Shown: positions 51,000-60,177 of the stretch, piece after piece | Numbering within the stretch: the first letter of the stretch is position 1 | Layout of the letters: every line of letters starts with the position of its first letter | Assembly (NCBI RefSeq): GCF_900102635.1 | Contig: NZ_FMZQ01000007.1 | Span: forward strand, 184,273-248,272 | Source: Ectopseudomonas chengduensis | GTDB lineage: Bacteria; Pseudomonadota; Gammaproteobacteria; Pseudomonadales; Pseudomonadaceae | Length of the DNA stretch: 64,000 nt | Direction of reading: 5' to 3' | Position numbers and translations under genes: made by a program | The notes under the pieces: generated by a model | Told to the model about the DNA's origin: nothing | Databases searched by the model: none | The model's input: only the letters and a program-made list of their open reading frames with translations

Positions 51000-52346
51000 A
51001 TGGCTGCCCCTACTCAGCCGGAACTGATGACGAAATCGCTCACGGTCGCCAGGATTTACTTCCAGAAGCACCTTCAGGAGCCCGCCGCGCAGCAATACCT
51101 AAAGGAACGCGGCTTCTCTAAGGACTCGATTCGCCAGTTTGAGGTTGGTTACGCGCCTGACAACTGGAGGGGCCTGGTTGACCATTTTACGTCTCACCCA
51201 GTTCGCCTCGCCGGCAAGGCTGCCGGTGTCATCACAACCCTGAAGAACTCAGACCGAATGATCGATATGTTTCGGGATCGCCTTATTTTCCCGATCCGGA
51301 ACGATGCTGGCGAGCTGGTGGGATACGGCGGTCGCCTCCTTGGTGAAAAGGAAGGCTCCCCGAAGTACATCAACACTCCTGAAACCCCCCTCTTCCAAAA
51401 GTCACAGCTGCTTTACGGCCTCCACCAACACAAGGCTGATATTGCCGCACGTCGTGAAGCACTCGTAGTCGAAGGCTACGTTGACGTGATCACAACGTCA
51501 GCGGCCGGGCTTGGGATTTCTGTTGCGCCAATGGGGACTGCGCTTACAGGTGAGCAAGTGCAGCTCTTGATGGGTTTGGGCGTCCGAAAAATTTGGCTGT
51601 GCCTCGATGGAGATGCTGCCGGACAAAGTGCGGCCGAACGTAATCTTGCCGTCATCATGCAACACTATCACCCCTCACTGGATATCAGGATCGTCCTTTT
51701 ACCTGATGGAGACGACCCCGACTCACTTATTCGTAAGCAGGGTAAAAAGTCGCTCGAAGCTCTGATGGCTGATGCGCTCGCCCTTCCCCAGTACATTGAT
51801 TCGTTATGCCGAAAAGGCCTTCCGGATAAATTGGGGCTTGAGGACAAAGCCTGCTACCTGGTGGCCATGGAGCAGTACCTGGACATGGCCAGTGGCGCAC
51901 TCCAGGATGCCCTTCTCGCTCAGTCATGCGCAGTGACCGGACTGAAGAGTGAGCAGATCGCCAGCGGGAAATACCAGCGCCAGCAGGATAACGCAGTTGC
52001 TGAGTGGCACCCCCTTGTCGCCCTCGCAGCGCGCTGGATGTGGCATGACGATAATGCGGAGGTTGCACAGCGGCTTCAGCGCTCCCAAGCTCAAGGGAAA
52101 GGGATGCGTGAGCTGACCGCGTTATCCAAACTGAAGCTTGGCCTGGGCGGCGATAGCGATTGCCAAATGATGCTGGCCTTTGTGAAATCACACGGCCCTT
52201 TACTCGATGCCGAATTTCAACAGCTCACGAGGCAGTGGCCTCAATGGCGAAGGAAGTTATCGGTTGAGGAAGGGATTCAGACCTTAAGAGAGCGCCCCTA
52301 CGACAGGAGCGCAGCGAAGATGATCCGGGCAGCGCTGAGAATGTAG
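51000..52346 (+). CDS. DnaG-like primase lacking the zinc-binding domain
   Basis: This 448-residue protein starts at ATG 51000 behind AGGAG. It matches the DnaG core: ERGFSKDSIRQFEVGYAPDNW at about residues 38-58, an FRDRLIFPIRNDAGELVGYGGR RNA-polymerase-like segment, and a TOPRIM domain with EGYVDV (about 159-164) and LDGDAAG (about 201-207). The CHC2 zinc finger that opens chromosomal DnaG is missing, and the C-terminal DnaB-binding region is not recognisable. It would prime plasmid DNA synthesis, possibly second-strand synthesis after transfer, with template recognition supplied otherwise. Confidence 0.88.
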   Translation: MAAPTQPELMTKSLTVARIYFQKHLQEPAAQQYLKERGFSKDSIRQFEVGYAPDNWRGLVDHFTSHPVRLAGKAAGVITTLKNSDRMIDMFRDRLIFPIRNDAGELVGYGGRLLGEKEGSPKYINTPETPLFQKSQLLYGLHQHKADIAARREALVVEGYVDVITTSAAGLGISVAPMGTALTGEQVQLLMGLGVRKIWLCLDGDAAGQSAAERNLAVIMQHYHPSLDIRIVLLPDGDDPDSLIRKQGKKSLEALMADALALPQYIDSLCRKGLPDKLGLEDKACYLVAMEQYLDMASGALQDALLAQSCAVTGLKSEQIASGKYQRQQDNAVAEWHPLVALAARWMWHDDNAEVAQRLQRSQAQGKGMRELTALSKLKLGLGGDSDCQMMLAFVKSHGPLLDAEFQQLTRQWPQWRRKLSVEEGIQTLRERPYDRSAAKMIRAALRM

Positions 52347-52347
52347 G

Positions 52348-52725
52348 TCAATAGACCATCGGGTCCGAGTACAGCTCGCCGTACTTGTTTGTGATCGTAT
52401 TGATGTCCATGGGCCTAGCTGTAGTACAAGTCATCAGGAATGCGCGTCGCGCTTGAGCGGTAGCGCTTGAATTGTAGTAGGGACTGAAAACCCGTATCGC
52501 AAAGTAGGGAGCGCGTACCGCGATACAGGAAGGCGGAGGCGGCATCCCATTTTGTGGTGAGAGACAAATTACTTGAGCGCACGAAGGTTCGGCCGGCATA
52601 CCGGCCGAAACCCCTCCCCCACCAGCTGTAGAGCCTCCACCGGTCAAGCCGCCGAGATCATAGGCACCCGCACCACTAGAGACCAAGAGCACCACACTTG
52701 CGGCGACCACAGACAGACGCTTCAT
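52348..52725 (-). CDS. TrbM-like secreted protein
   Basis: This 125-residue protein starts at ATG 52725 behind AAGGAG. It has a signal peptide (about residues 1-21), a Gly-rich linker, and a TrbM-type domain: a CAQVICLSPQNG segment, further Cys, and ARRAFLMTC near residue 98. TrbM proteins are small exported proteins encoded in conjugation clusters of IncP and other plasmids. Conserved Cys suggest periplasmic disulphides. It converges with the primase gene. Confidence 0.78.
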   Translation of the reverse strand: MKRLSVVAASVVLLVSSGAGAYDLGGLTGGGSTAGGGGVSAGMPAEPSCAQVICLSPQNGMPPPPSCIAVRAPYFAIRVFSPYYNSSATAQARRAFLMTCTTARPMDINTITNKYGELYSDPMVY

Positions 52726-52771
52726 TCACATCTCCTTCATTCAATCGGCTAAAGGTAAAACCACCGCAGGA

Positions 52772-53461
52772 TCAGCGAAGGCCGGACGCAGGCCCAGTCT
52801 TTGGCTTATCCAATTCATCCAGGCTTGCTCCCTGCTGCATTTGCGATATCAGCCGCTGAAGGCTATCAATCGCGCTCTCTTGTTCCGCGCTTTGCGGAGA
52901 GGCCTCTTCAAACCCAGGAGGTCTTATCTGCAGCAGCTGCTCGAACGGCACCCGCAGTGGGTAAATCGATGGCTCTCCCTTTTCCAGCTTCAGGTACATG
53001 CTGTCGAGGCTATGAGCCTGGTCAACATCGAGGAGGTACGCATCAGCGCCGAGGTAGGCAAGGTCTCGCTGTGCTGTGTAAACGGTAACCATGCCATTGC
53101 CGGGGTCTAAGACCCCACGCCTCCAGATATCAACTTCATTGCTCAAACAAACGGATAGGGTTCGGGCATCTGGCGCGCAGGGCTTGCCGTAGGCTCCCTT
53201 CAGCTCGTCGTAGTGGATATGGCCAGCCGGGAATCCGTCGACTCGACAGAAGAACCCTGCTGTCGGATTGCTCCAAGTCATCACCACACGGACGGCATCG
53301 CCGGCCCCGTTGTTAGCAAGTACTTCGAGCTGCTTCACGCCGGGTCCGCGCTCAAGAGCATCGAGGATCGCCTTAAGCGTTTCGTCTTCGAGGCCGATTT
53401 GCACCCGGTCGACCATGCAATCGAGCGCCGGGTCATAGACATGGAGAGATGTATAGAGCAT
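52772..53461 (-). CDS. Hypothetical protein upstream of the TrbM-like gene
   Basis: This 229-residue soluble protein starts at ATG 53461. It is mixed alpha/beta with a Gln/Ser-rich tail. No family is recognised. It is in the same orientation as the TrbM-like gene (46 bp gap) and divergent from the 53533 gene across a copy of the shared motif. Confidence 0.62.
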   Translation of the reverse strand: MLYTSLHVYDPALDCMVDRVQIGLEDETLKAILDALERGPGVKQLEVLANNGAGDAVRVVMTWSNPTAGFFCRVDGFPAGHIHYDELKGAYGKPCAPDARTLSVCLSNEVDIWRRGVLDPGNGMVTVYTAQRDLAYLGADAYLLDVDQAHSLDSMYLKLEKGEPSIYPLRVPFEQLLQIRPPGFEEASPQSAEQESAIDSLQRLISQMQQGASLDELDKPKTGPASGLR

Positions 53462-53476
53462 TTGGCTCGGCCTAAC

Positions 53477-53502
53477 TATCTATCGTATAGTGTCATTATA
53501 TC
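53477..53502 (+). promoter_or_regulatory. Copy of the shared motif before the transfer module
   Basis: TATCTATCGTATAGTGTCAT followed by TATATC aligns with the copy at 29550 over GTAT-GTGTCA--ATATC. It lies between the 53461 and 53533 divergent genes. Confidence 0.5.
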
Positions 53503-53532
53503 TACTACCCACAGTGATGAACAGGCCAGCCC

Positions 53533-54129
53533 ATGTATCACTATTCGTCCGACTCGATACACAAATTGAGCGCCCTCCTTGAACGCAGCGCGCTTTCTCT
53601 CGGTGTCTCTGCCGTCCAAATAAAAGACACCATTTTCCCTATGCATGTGGCTATGGACCCTATTGGCCCACTCTCATGGGCCCTCACGCTGCATGCTCAA
53701 GCCATTGTCGCGATCTCCGGCATTGCGCAGCACGCGCGAGGCAACGTTCTTCCATTCGCTTGCGTGAACGATCCTGCTGCCCCATACGGCAATCAGGTTG
53801 TTATCCAGCCAGCGGTTCTGCCTCTCTCTGTAGGCTTGCGGTTCCTCGATGCAGCACTTGAACACGCTGCGTGCCTTGGCATGCGCGACCTGGGCTACAC
53901 CCCTGAAGAATGGCAGCTACTTCCTGAGAACCAGAGGGCTATTCCGCTTGAGCCTTACTTCAACGATTTGACCCATAACTGGGTCACGGACGCTTTAGAG
54001 CGCGGCGATCTTGCTATGCAGTTGGCTAACTGGCCAGAGTTGCTGGATCAAGCCTCCCTCTCTTACCAGATGTCTCAAAACCAAGGAGTCGTTCATGAGC
54101 AAGCCCTCAGATTCCCGTCTGCTAGATGA
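53533..54129 (+). CDS. Hypothetical protein at the head of the transfer module
   Basis: This 198-residue protein starts at ATG 53533, about 30 bp after the shared motif. It is soluble with a hydrophobic middle. No family is recognised. It overlaps the next gene by 35 bp and is the first of five rightward genes ending in the DotM- and DotL-like genes, which suggests a transfer role. Confidence 0.62.
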   Translation: MYHYSSDSIHKLSALLERSALSLGVSAVQIKDTIFPMHVAMDPIGPLSWALTLHAQAIVAISGIAQHARGNVLPFACVNDPAAPYGNQVVIQPAVLPLSVGLRFLDAALEHAACLGMRDLGYTPEEWQLLPENQRAIPLEPYFNDLTHNWVTDALERGDLAMQLANWPELLDQASLSYQMSQNQGVVHEQALRFPSAR

Positions 54130-55147
54130 TTTCCTGGGGCAGTCCGAGACGCCCCATCTCTCCGACGATCAGCTTGAGAGGCAGCTTTCCGGTTCATCAG
54201 CGCCCATCGCTGCCCAGCCCGCTGAGACGCCCGAACAGACACGTGCGCGCCTCGAAGCGCTCATCAAAGAGAAGACTCAATCGCTCCCAGAAGATCAAGG
54301 CGGGATTGTCGATTCTGCGATTAAGAATGCGTCCCATGGAGTCAAGGTTCTTGCTCCGCTTATGGCCGCCATTACCAAGTGGGTTGATCCCGAAAAAAAT
54401 CCTGAGCAGGTCGAGCAGATGATGTCGGCAGCCTTGGGCCGAATTCGAGATGACGCGCTGACTGTGGCCAGCGCTTTCTCAGTTGAGCCTCAAGATGCAC
54501 CTGCCTGGCTTGTTTCGCAAATTGCGGGCCAGCTGATGCCCGTAATGGTCAGTGCGCTTGAGCGGGGCAATGGCCCCGTTCTTGAGGGTAGTTCGAAGTA
54601 TTTGGAGCCCCTCCTTCACCTCGCAAGCGTCACACAATCACAGGCTCTGCCGTTCTCTGGAAACTTTGGTGACCCCCAGTGGCAACTGATCCAGGCTCTT
54701 TCGTTTGCTACAACGAATGTGATGACGGAGTACCACGCATTTTCCTATTTCCACAGTGATGCTGCTGGAGTCGCGCAGATGGTTAGCGATCATCTGGCGG
54801 ACAGAGTACTCGACCAGACTCTTGCCCAGGTTTCGGAACGCTGGAATCTCAACGATAACGAGAAGGCTAATCTAGGTGTCACCCTGATACACCACGCCGG
54901 CAAACTGCTTGCGAGCTGCTGGGCACAGGGTATGGACACTGCACTCGAAAACCTCAGAACGCTTCCGCGCGACCAACAGCGACATGCAACCGCAAATGGT
55001 TACCCCCTCGACCATGTATTTGAGTCGTTCGAGAGCCTGTACCAAGGCATTGAGGTCTCGGTTAATGGCGCGATGCGCACCCTCGCGCCAAGTCGAGAGC
55101 AGTCCACTCAATCGAAGCAAAACAACAATGATCGCATGCGTATGTAA
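54095..55147 (+). CDS. Hypothetical protein of the type IVB-like transfer module
   Basis: The ATG at 54095 follows AAGGAG and gives 350 residues. The first 80 residues are polar and probably disordered; the rest is a helical domain. There is no signal peptide. The final residues are Gln/Asn/Arg-rich. No Dot/Icm component is recognised by sequence, but the position before a transglycosylase and DotM/DotL points to a cytoplasmic or coupling-complex role. Confidence 0.62.
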   Translation: MSKPSDSRLLDDFLGQSETPHLSDDQLERQLSGSSAPIAAQPAETPEQTRARLEALIKEKTQSLPEDQGGIVDSAIKNASHGVKVLAPLMAAITKWVDPEKNPEQVEQMMSAALGRIRDDALTVASAFSVEPQDAPAWLVSQIAGQLMPVMVSALERGNGPVLEGSSKYLEPLLHLASVTQSQALPFSGNFGDPQWQLIQALSFATTNVMTEYHAFSYFHSDAAGVAQMVSDHLADRVLDQTLAQVSERWNLNDNEKANLGVTLIHHAGKLLASCWAQGMDTALENLRTLPRDQQRHATANGYPLDHVFESFESLYQGIEVSVNGAMRTLAPSREQSTQSKQNNNDRMRM

Positions 55148-55619
55148 GGTCGCTCTGGCGGCCCTCCTGTGCTTCAGCAGCTCTGCTTTTGCGACTGAAA
55201 GGCCTCTGACAGCAGACTGCTTAGTCAAAGCAGCCTCTGCCTATTCCATCCATCCGGATGTTCTTCTCGCTGTGCTGATGGTCGAGGGTGGCTCTGTCGG
55301 TGAAAACAGTCGGCCGAACAAAAACGGAAGCTACGACATAGGCCTATTTCAGCTGAACTCGATTCACCGTGATGCTATCGCTCAGTTAGGTATCACGGAG
55401 GACCTGCTCCGCAATGATGGCTGTGTGAACGCCACGGTTGCAGCATGGCACCTGCGTAAGGTGTTCCCACCCGAGAAAGAGGCACAGATCACCACTGATG
55501 CTGACTATCTCAGCGCTATTGCCGTTTACCACTCAGCTACCCCGGAATTCAACGCCATCTACGCCCGAAAGCTTCGAGCCGCTTTTGAGCGCATGTATTC
55601 GCAGGAATCGATTGAATGA
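55128..55619 (+). CDS. Lytic transglycosylase-like (SLT-type) protein
   Basis: The ATG at 55128 gives 163 residues with a signal peptide (MIACVCKVALAALLCFSSSA). The catalytic Glu is in the LLAVLMVEGG segment (Glu about residue 50), followed by YDIGLFQLNSIH, the classic SLT helix, and a later AIAVYHSATPEFN loop. Such enzymes cleave peptidoglycan to let a secretion channel cross the wall. It overlaps the previous gene by 20 bp and the DotM-like gene by 4 bp, which ties it to the transfer machinery. Confidence 0.85.
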   Translation: MIACVCKVALAALLCFSSSAFATERPLTADCLVKAASAYSIHPDVLLAVLMVEGGSVGENSRPNKNGSYDIGLFQLNSIHRDAIAQLGITEDLLRNDGCVNATVAAWHLRKVFPPEKEAQITTDADYLSAIAVYHSATPEFNAIYARKLRAAFERMYSQESIE

Positions 55620-57049
55620 GTGAGAACCAGAAAGGCCCCAGCTCGCTCGTCAATGCGGGAATGATTCTGATCCTTGCCGCGTTGCTGACAACTGGCTTTT
55701 GGTGGCTGGCTAAGCCGGCCATCATGTGGATCAGCTTCTACTGCTCCTATTTCATGTTCGGTGCATATCAGCACCTGTCTTGGCTTGTTACCGAGTCGGA
55801 GATGCAGGCCATCGTGTCAGCCCATCACCACATCCCGAGGATGAAGCCAAAGAACTATGGGATTGTGTCGCTTTTCCAGCTTTTTGAACTGCATGGCTAC
55901 GTTTGGCGCTGGGTTGTCGTCCCCGCGCTTATTTACTGGGGATGGAAAGTAAAAAAAGGCGTTGTTCGATTCAAATTCCGTCGTGAAATCAAAGATGTTT
56001 ACGACCTGATTGATATCCAAAGCCATCATTTTCCAGCTTCGGCGATCATCAAGGGGAAGGACCTTCTTAAGACCCACCCTTACGTTGGTGCGTGGGCTAC
56101 ATACTCACTCCCATTAGATTTCGCGCGAGATCATGCTTTGCTGTGGATTTCCAATGTTCCTGTTGATCCCGAAAAGCCAGTCGATGAAAGCAAGATGCTT
56201 CCAATCCCGCCCTTTACTCCCACCCAGAAGCTCCAGCCCTTTCCTGTAAAGCGCAAGCTGATGCCGCACTACAGGTATGTTGTCTATGACGTGTTGCGCG
56301 CCAATGCGTTATTCACCAAGCAGCTGGGCGGATACTGGAAAGGGGCGGATGCCCTTCCACCGCTGGAAAAGGCCCTGTACGCGGTGTTCGTCACACAGGG
56401 GAGCGGTAAGCAAGAGGAAGCTTGGGCCTTCGTTAAGCAACTCGCCTTCTCTTTCCGTGAAGGTAAGTACGACGGGCATGGCAAGCTCGTTACACCCCAT
56501 ACAGCCAACACGAAAGGAATGGATGAGCTAATCGCAAAATACGGCAAGCACCCCCAGGCGTTGGCAATCATTGAGCGGCATGCTCATACCCTAAATGTGA
56601 TGTCGGAAACGCTCGCCTGGGCTCGCAAGAAAGGGCGTTTGATGCACGCCAATTTCCTATGGCTTAAACCCGTTAACCGGACTCTCTGGTACGCCTTATG
56701 TGGTCAGGGAGGACAGTGCCCTTACTGGGAGGCTGCCGGTCCTTGGGCACATGCTCAGGTCGAGCGAATTATTGGTAAGCGCCTTGAGACACCGATGGTA
56801 CTCGGCGCTATCGAGGAGATGCGGCGCACTATGGCCATGGAGCATTGGATTGAGCCTGGCGAGTACAGCGAAGAGCATCAGCAGAAGCTCGTGAAAGACG
56901 CAAACGCCAAACTGGACGCAGAACGCGAGAGACGCGAGAACGAGAAAGCCGCTCGTGCAGCGAACAAAGCGGGTGGTTCTGCCTTCGCCGTGACCGTTCC
57001 TGCAAGACAGCCGCAGCAGACACGTCGGGTTGAGGACGATACACCGTGA
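55616..57049 (+). CDS. DotM/IcmP-like (TrbA-type) coupling-complex protein
   Basis: This 477-residue protein starts at ATG 55616 (ATGA overlap). An N-terminal membrane region (about residues 15-45 and 95-112) is followed by a cytoplasmic domain that includes DLIDIQSHHFP and NRTLWYALCGQG segments, matching DotM/IcmP of type IVB secretion systems and TrbA of I-type plasmids. DotM binds DotL and receives substrates. The C-terminal 60 residues are a charged coiled coil and a disordered tail. Its stop overlaps the DotL-like start by 4 bp. Confidence 0.82.
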   Translation: MSENQKGPSSLVNAGMILILAALLTTGFWWLAKPAIMWISFYCSYFMFGAYQHLSWLVTESEMQAIVSAHHHIPRMKPKNYGIVSLFQLFELHGYVWRWVVVPALIYWGWKVKKGVVRFKFRREIKDVYDLIDIQSHHFPASAIIKGKDLLKTHPYVGAWATYSLPLDFARDHALLWISNVPVDPEKPVDESKMLPIPPFTPTQKLQPFPVKRKLMPHYRYVVYDVLRANALFTKQLGGYWKGADALPPLEKALYAVFVTQGSGKQEEAWAFVKQLAFSFREGKYDGHGKLVTPHTANTKGMDELIAKYGKHPQALAIIERHAHTLNVMSETLAWARKKGRLMHANFLWLKPVNRTLWYALCGQGGQCPYWEAAGPWAHAQVERIIGKRLETPMVLGAIEEMRRTMAMEHWIEPGEYSEEHQQKLVKDANAKLDAERERRENEKAARAANKAGGSAFAVTVPARQPQQTRRVEDDTP

Positions 57050-59691
57050 GCATTCAACGCCACCAGGAAATCTCCAACACTCGTACCATCGTCGACCCCA
57101 GAACCTTCTATCAGAAGACCTGGGCGCTTCTTCAATACCCATGGATACCGTTTGCATGGGCACTCTTTTCGGCGATGGTCACCCTTGTCTGGGCCGGCTT
57201 CCTACCGTTTGCGGTACTCGGGTTCCTGGTCCTTCGCTGGGCAGTGACCAGTGTTCCTGATGTACTCCCTATCCATCTTCCACTCGAAGCCAACAAGATC
57301 GACATGAACGATCCGAAGATCGGCGACAACGCCGGCTTCAATAAGGCTCGTGGAAGTTTCTTCATTGGCAAGATTCGCTCACTCGGCCTGGAGGTATGGG
57401 CGAGCTTCAAAGCGATGACGCAACATTTCCTGATCTTCGGCACGACGGGTGCGGGAAAAACGGAAAGCATCGTTTCTTACCTCGCCAACTACCTTGCTGT
57501 CGGCTCAGGTGCTGCGTTTCAAGATGCGAAGGCAGCACCAAAGTCGATGGTTCAGGTCGGCACCATTTGCCGCATTTTCGGTCGTGATGATGATTTTCGC
57601 GTAACCAACTACATAACCGGGCTTACATCGGAGCACCGTGACCCTGCCGAACGCCTTTCTAATGATGCTGCTGTGTTTGCTCGTGGTTCAGCCGAGTCCA
57701 ATACACAGTTGCTCGTGTCGCTTATGCCTCCATCTGAAGGCGAGAACAAGATTTTCGCTGAACGGGCCGTCGCATTGGTCAGTGCTGAGTTTCCGGCACT
57801 AACTGACCTTCGAGACATGGGGGTGCTGCAGATCGACCCTGGCGTAATCCGGAAGCATATGAGCTTCAAGTTCTTCGTCCAGCTTTTCCGCGACAACCGC
57901 ATCACCAAGCGTAGTCGTGACGCACTTCAGGGATACCTTGAGTCGTTGCCTGGCTACGATGAGAACAAGGACATTACAGAACAGCCGGAAGAAGTGACGC
58001 GACAGTTCGGCTTCGCTCAGGCTTACTTCACTCGCTCACTAGCTTCTCTGTCGGATACCTATGGCCACATCTACATGGTTGGCCAGGGCGAAATTGACTA
58101 TCAAGATGCTGTGCTCAATGGCCGAATTTTGTTGACGCTCTTGCCTTCCATGGAGAAGTCAGGTGAGGAATTGTCCAACCTTGGCAAGATCGTTTTGACC
58201 GCTACCAAGAACGGCATGGTTGTCGGGCTTGGAACAGTATTCGAAGGTTCGGCCGAAGACATCGTGCACAACCTTCCGACAAACTCAGATATCCCTTACG
58301 GGGTGATCAACGACGAAAACGCATACATGCTGGTCGAGGGGCAGGAGATCATCAATGCCCAGGCCAGGGGACTAGGCTTTGGTGTAATTACCGGGACGCA
58401 GGATGCCCCTGGCATGATCGAAAACATTTCCAGGACAACGAAGCAGATCATGGCGAACTCTGCTTTCAAGCAGATCATGTATATCGACGACAAGGAAACG
58501 ACCGAGCTTGCACGTGAGTTTTCTGGTGAGGCGCAAGTCTTGGTTCGAAACCAGTACGAGCGCGACGGTGATCTCGGTAACGTGTACGCATCGTCTGGAG
58601 TTGGGTTGGAGAAGCAGTACCGCATCAGCGAGACGGACATCAAAAAACAAGGTACTGGCCAGGCGTTCCTGCTGTACCAGGGCAGCGTTCACGAGGTACA
58701 GGTCTTCAACCACGGCATCTCTGAAAAAGGACCTGATCCGCTTCGTAGGTTTATTGACCATTGGTATCCGGTGCGTATGGCCAAGGTCAAAATTCCCAAC
58801 GAGGATACGATCCTACGATACATGCAGCACACCCCTCGCCAAGAGTGGGAGGACTTGCTGCTGATGCTCAAAGACGATGCACGTCACATGCTGTCAGAGA
58901 TGACTACCTATTTCGCCTCGCAGTCGGTGATTAGAGGTGTTGCGTCTCTATATGCGGAGGCTGATGCTCAGACCATCGAGCTATCCCAACGAACCTTTGT
59001 TGCGAAACAGTTTCTGGAACAGAAGATTGATCCGCCCAGCGGCTTGATCAAAACACTGTGCGAGCAACTCCCGAGCAATGCCAGTGATGTGGTCAAGACG
59101 ATGGTGTTCCTGGCACACAACAGCGGCACCAGTCACCTCAAGATTCAGCAGGAAGCTGACGAAGCAAACCTGGATGCTTTCAGCACTATGCCTCCGCTAC
59201 CCGCAGACCTCGACGACTTTTTCGAGGAGGTAGACACCTCAACATCTGGTGGCAATAGCGGTGGTGGTGGATTGACTCCCATGAAGCCTGAAAGCGCCCT
59301 AAGCGATTTTCTAGGCGCTGATTATGCAAGCGACGAGGAGAACGATCCCGTTCCTGCTTCTGCTGTCGCCGCTGCGCAATCGCCGGTAGTCGAGATGCCT
59401 GCACCAGTACCCCCAGAGCCAGAACCTACTTCAGCGATGGCAAAGGCGGTCTCTAGGAGCATGGCGATGATGCCCTGGATGAGCAGCGAGATCGATTACG
59501 CCCAAGTTCGTGGTTCGATCAAGCAGGCAGAAATGCTCTTTAACGAAGACGACGCTCCGGCCGCTGAAGCGGCAGCGGATGATGTCATTGACCGCATCAT
59601 CCAGACACTTGAGTACCCGCAAACTAAAATTTCTTCTGACCTGCCCAGCCAGGTAAGGGCCAAGCAACTTTTCAAGGACTGGCTCGACTGA
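57046..59691 (+). CDS. DotL/IcmO-like (TrbC-type) type IV coupling ATPase
   Basis: This 881-residue protein is read from GTG 57046, overlapping the DotM-like stop. Two membrane segments (about residues 31-52 and 56-72) precede an AAA/FtsK-like motor with Walker A GTTGAGKTES (about 131-140). A GVINDENAYMLVEGQEI segment (about 419-435) matches the Walker B region of coupling proteins, and GFGVITGTQDAP (about 443) follows. The C-terminal 170 residues are acidic, Pro/Ser-rich and probably recruit adaptors, as in DotL. It would deliver DNA or protein to a type IVB-like channel. A terminator follows at 59705. Confidence 0.88.
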   Translation: MSIQRHQEISNTRTIVDPRTFYQKTWALLQYPWIPFAWALFSAMVTLVWAGFLPFAVLGFLVLRWAVTSVPDVLPIHLPLEANKIDMNDPKIGDNAGFNKARGSFFIGKIRSLGLEVWASFKAMTQHFLIFGTTGAGKTESIVSYLANYLAVGSGAAFQDAKAAPKSMVQVGTICRIFGRDDDFRVTNYITGLTSEHRDPAERLSNDAAVFARGSAESNTQLLVSLMPPSEGENKIFAERAVALVSAEFPALTDLRDMGVLQIDPGVIRKHMSFKFFVQLFRDNRITKRSRDALQGYLESLPGYDENKDITEQPEEVTRQFGFAQAYFTRSLASLSDTYGHIYMVGQGEIDYQDAVLNGRILLTLLPSMEKSGEELSNLGKIVLTATKNGMVVGLGTVFEGSAEDIVHNLPTNSDIPYGVINDENAYMLVEGQEIINAQARGLGFGVITGTQDAPGMIENISRTTKQIMANSAFKQIMYIDDKETTELAREFSGEAQVLVRNQYERDGDLGNVYASSGVGLEKQYRISETDIKKQGTGQAFLLYQGSVHEVQVFNHGISEKGPDPLRRFIDHWYPVRMAKVKIPNEDTILRYMQHTPRQEWEDLLLMLKDDARHMLSEMTTYFASQSVIRGVASLYAEADAQTIELSQRTFVAKQFLEQKIDPPSGLIKTLCEQLPSNASDVVKTMVFLAHNSGTSHLKIQQEADEANLDAFSTMPPLPADLDDFFEEVDTSTSGGNSGGGGLTPMKPESALSDFLGADYASDEENDPVPASAVAAAQSPVVEMPAPVPPEPEPTSAMAKAVSRSMAMMPWMSSEIDYAQVRGSIKQAEMLFNEDDAPAAEAAADDVIDRIIQTLEYPQTKISSDLPSQVRAKQLFKDWLD

Positions 59692-59704
59692 TTAAGAATG
59701 GAAT

Positions 59705-59733
59705 AAAAAGGCCGGCATCAAGCCGGCCTTTTT
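59705..59733. terminator. Bidirectional rho-independent terminator
   Basis: AAAAAGGCCGGC / GCCGGCCTTTTT around a 5-base loop separates the DotL-like gene from the convergent MvaT-like gene. Confidence 0.93.
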
Positions 59734-59746
59734 ATTTCATGGAGCG

Positions 59747-60163
59747 TCACGCTGGTGTGACATCGCCTGAATCCTGCGGCACCTTCCACTTGCGAACTGT
59801 TTCAGGACCATACTGTTTGCGCCAGGCTTTGAGTACCAGGTGACTGGGACTGGGTGCCTCTACCGTCTCACCTGTGTGCGGATTCTTGTAAAAAGAAACT
59901 GCCCTTTTTTTACGGCGTGGTTTACCCGCCGCCTTCCTGTCACCTTTTACATCGAGCATCCGAACAATGTCGGTCAAGCTCAATCCATATTCTTCAAGTA
60001 GAGCCGTCAGTTTTCCCTCGAACTCCATTTCGCGCTTCAGCTCTTCACTGTTCTTCATCCGCTCCAGCCGGCCCTCAAGCATGCGCAGGCTTTGCTCGAT
60101 GTCACGATACTCCTGAAGCGTCTTGGCTCGCGCCCGATAGTTACTAATGAAGCCCTTGTCCAT
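59747..60163 (-). CDS. MvaT-like H-NS-family nucleoid protein
   Basis: The ATG at 60163 follows AGGAG and gives 138 residues. An N-terminal coiled coil (about residues 5-60) is the oligomerisation domain. The C-terminus (KKRAVSFYKNPHTGETVEA, then HLVLKAWRKQYGPETVRKWK) is the MvaT-type AT-hook-like DNA-binding domain of pseudomonads. Such proteins silence AT-rich DNA. Plasmid copies act as stealth factors that stop the element titrating host H-NS. The gene starts 14 bp after the helicase stop. Confidence 0.9.
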   Translation of the reverse strand: MDKGFISNYRARAKTLQEYRDIEQSLRMLEGRLERMKNSEELKREMEFEGKLTALLEEYGLSLTDIVRMLDVKGDRKAAGKPRRKKRAVSFYKNPHTGETVEAPSPSHLVLKAWRKQYGPETVRKWKVPQDSGDVTPA

Positions 60164-60177
60164 CAATGTCTCCTAGG

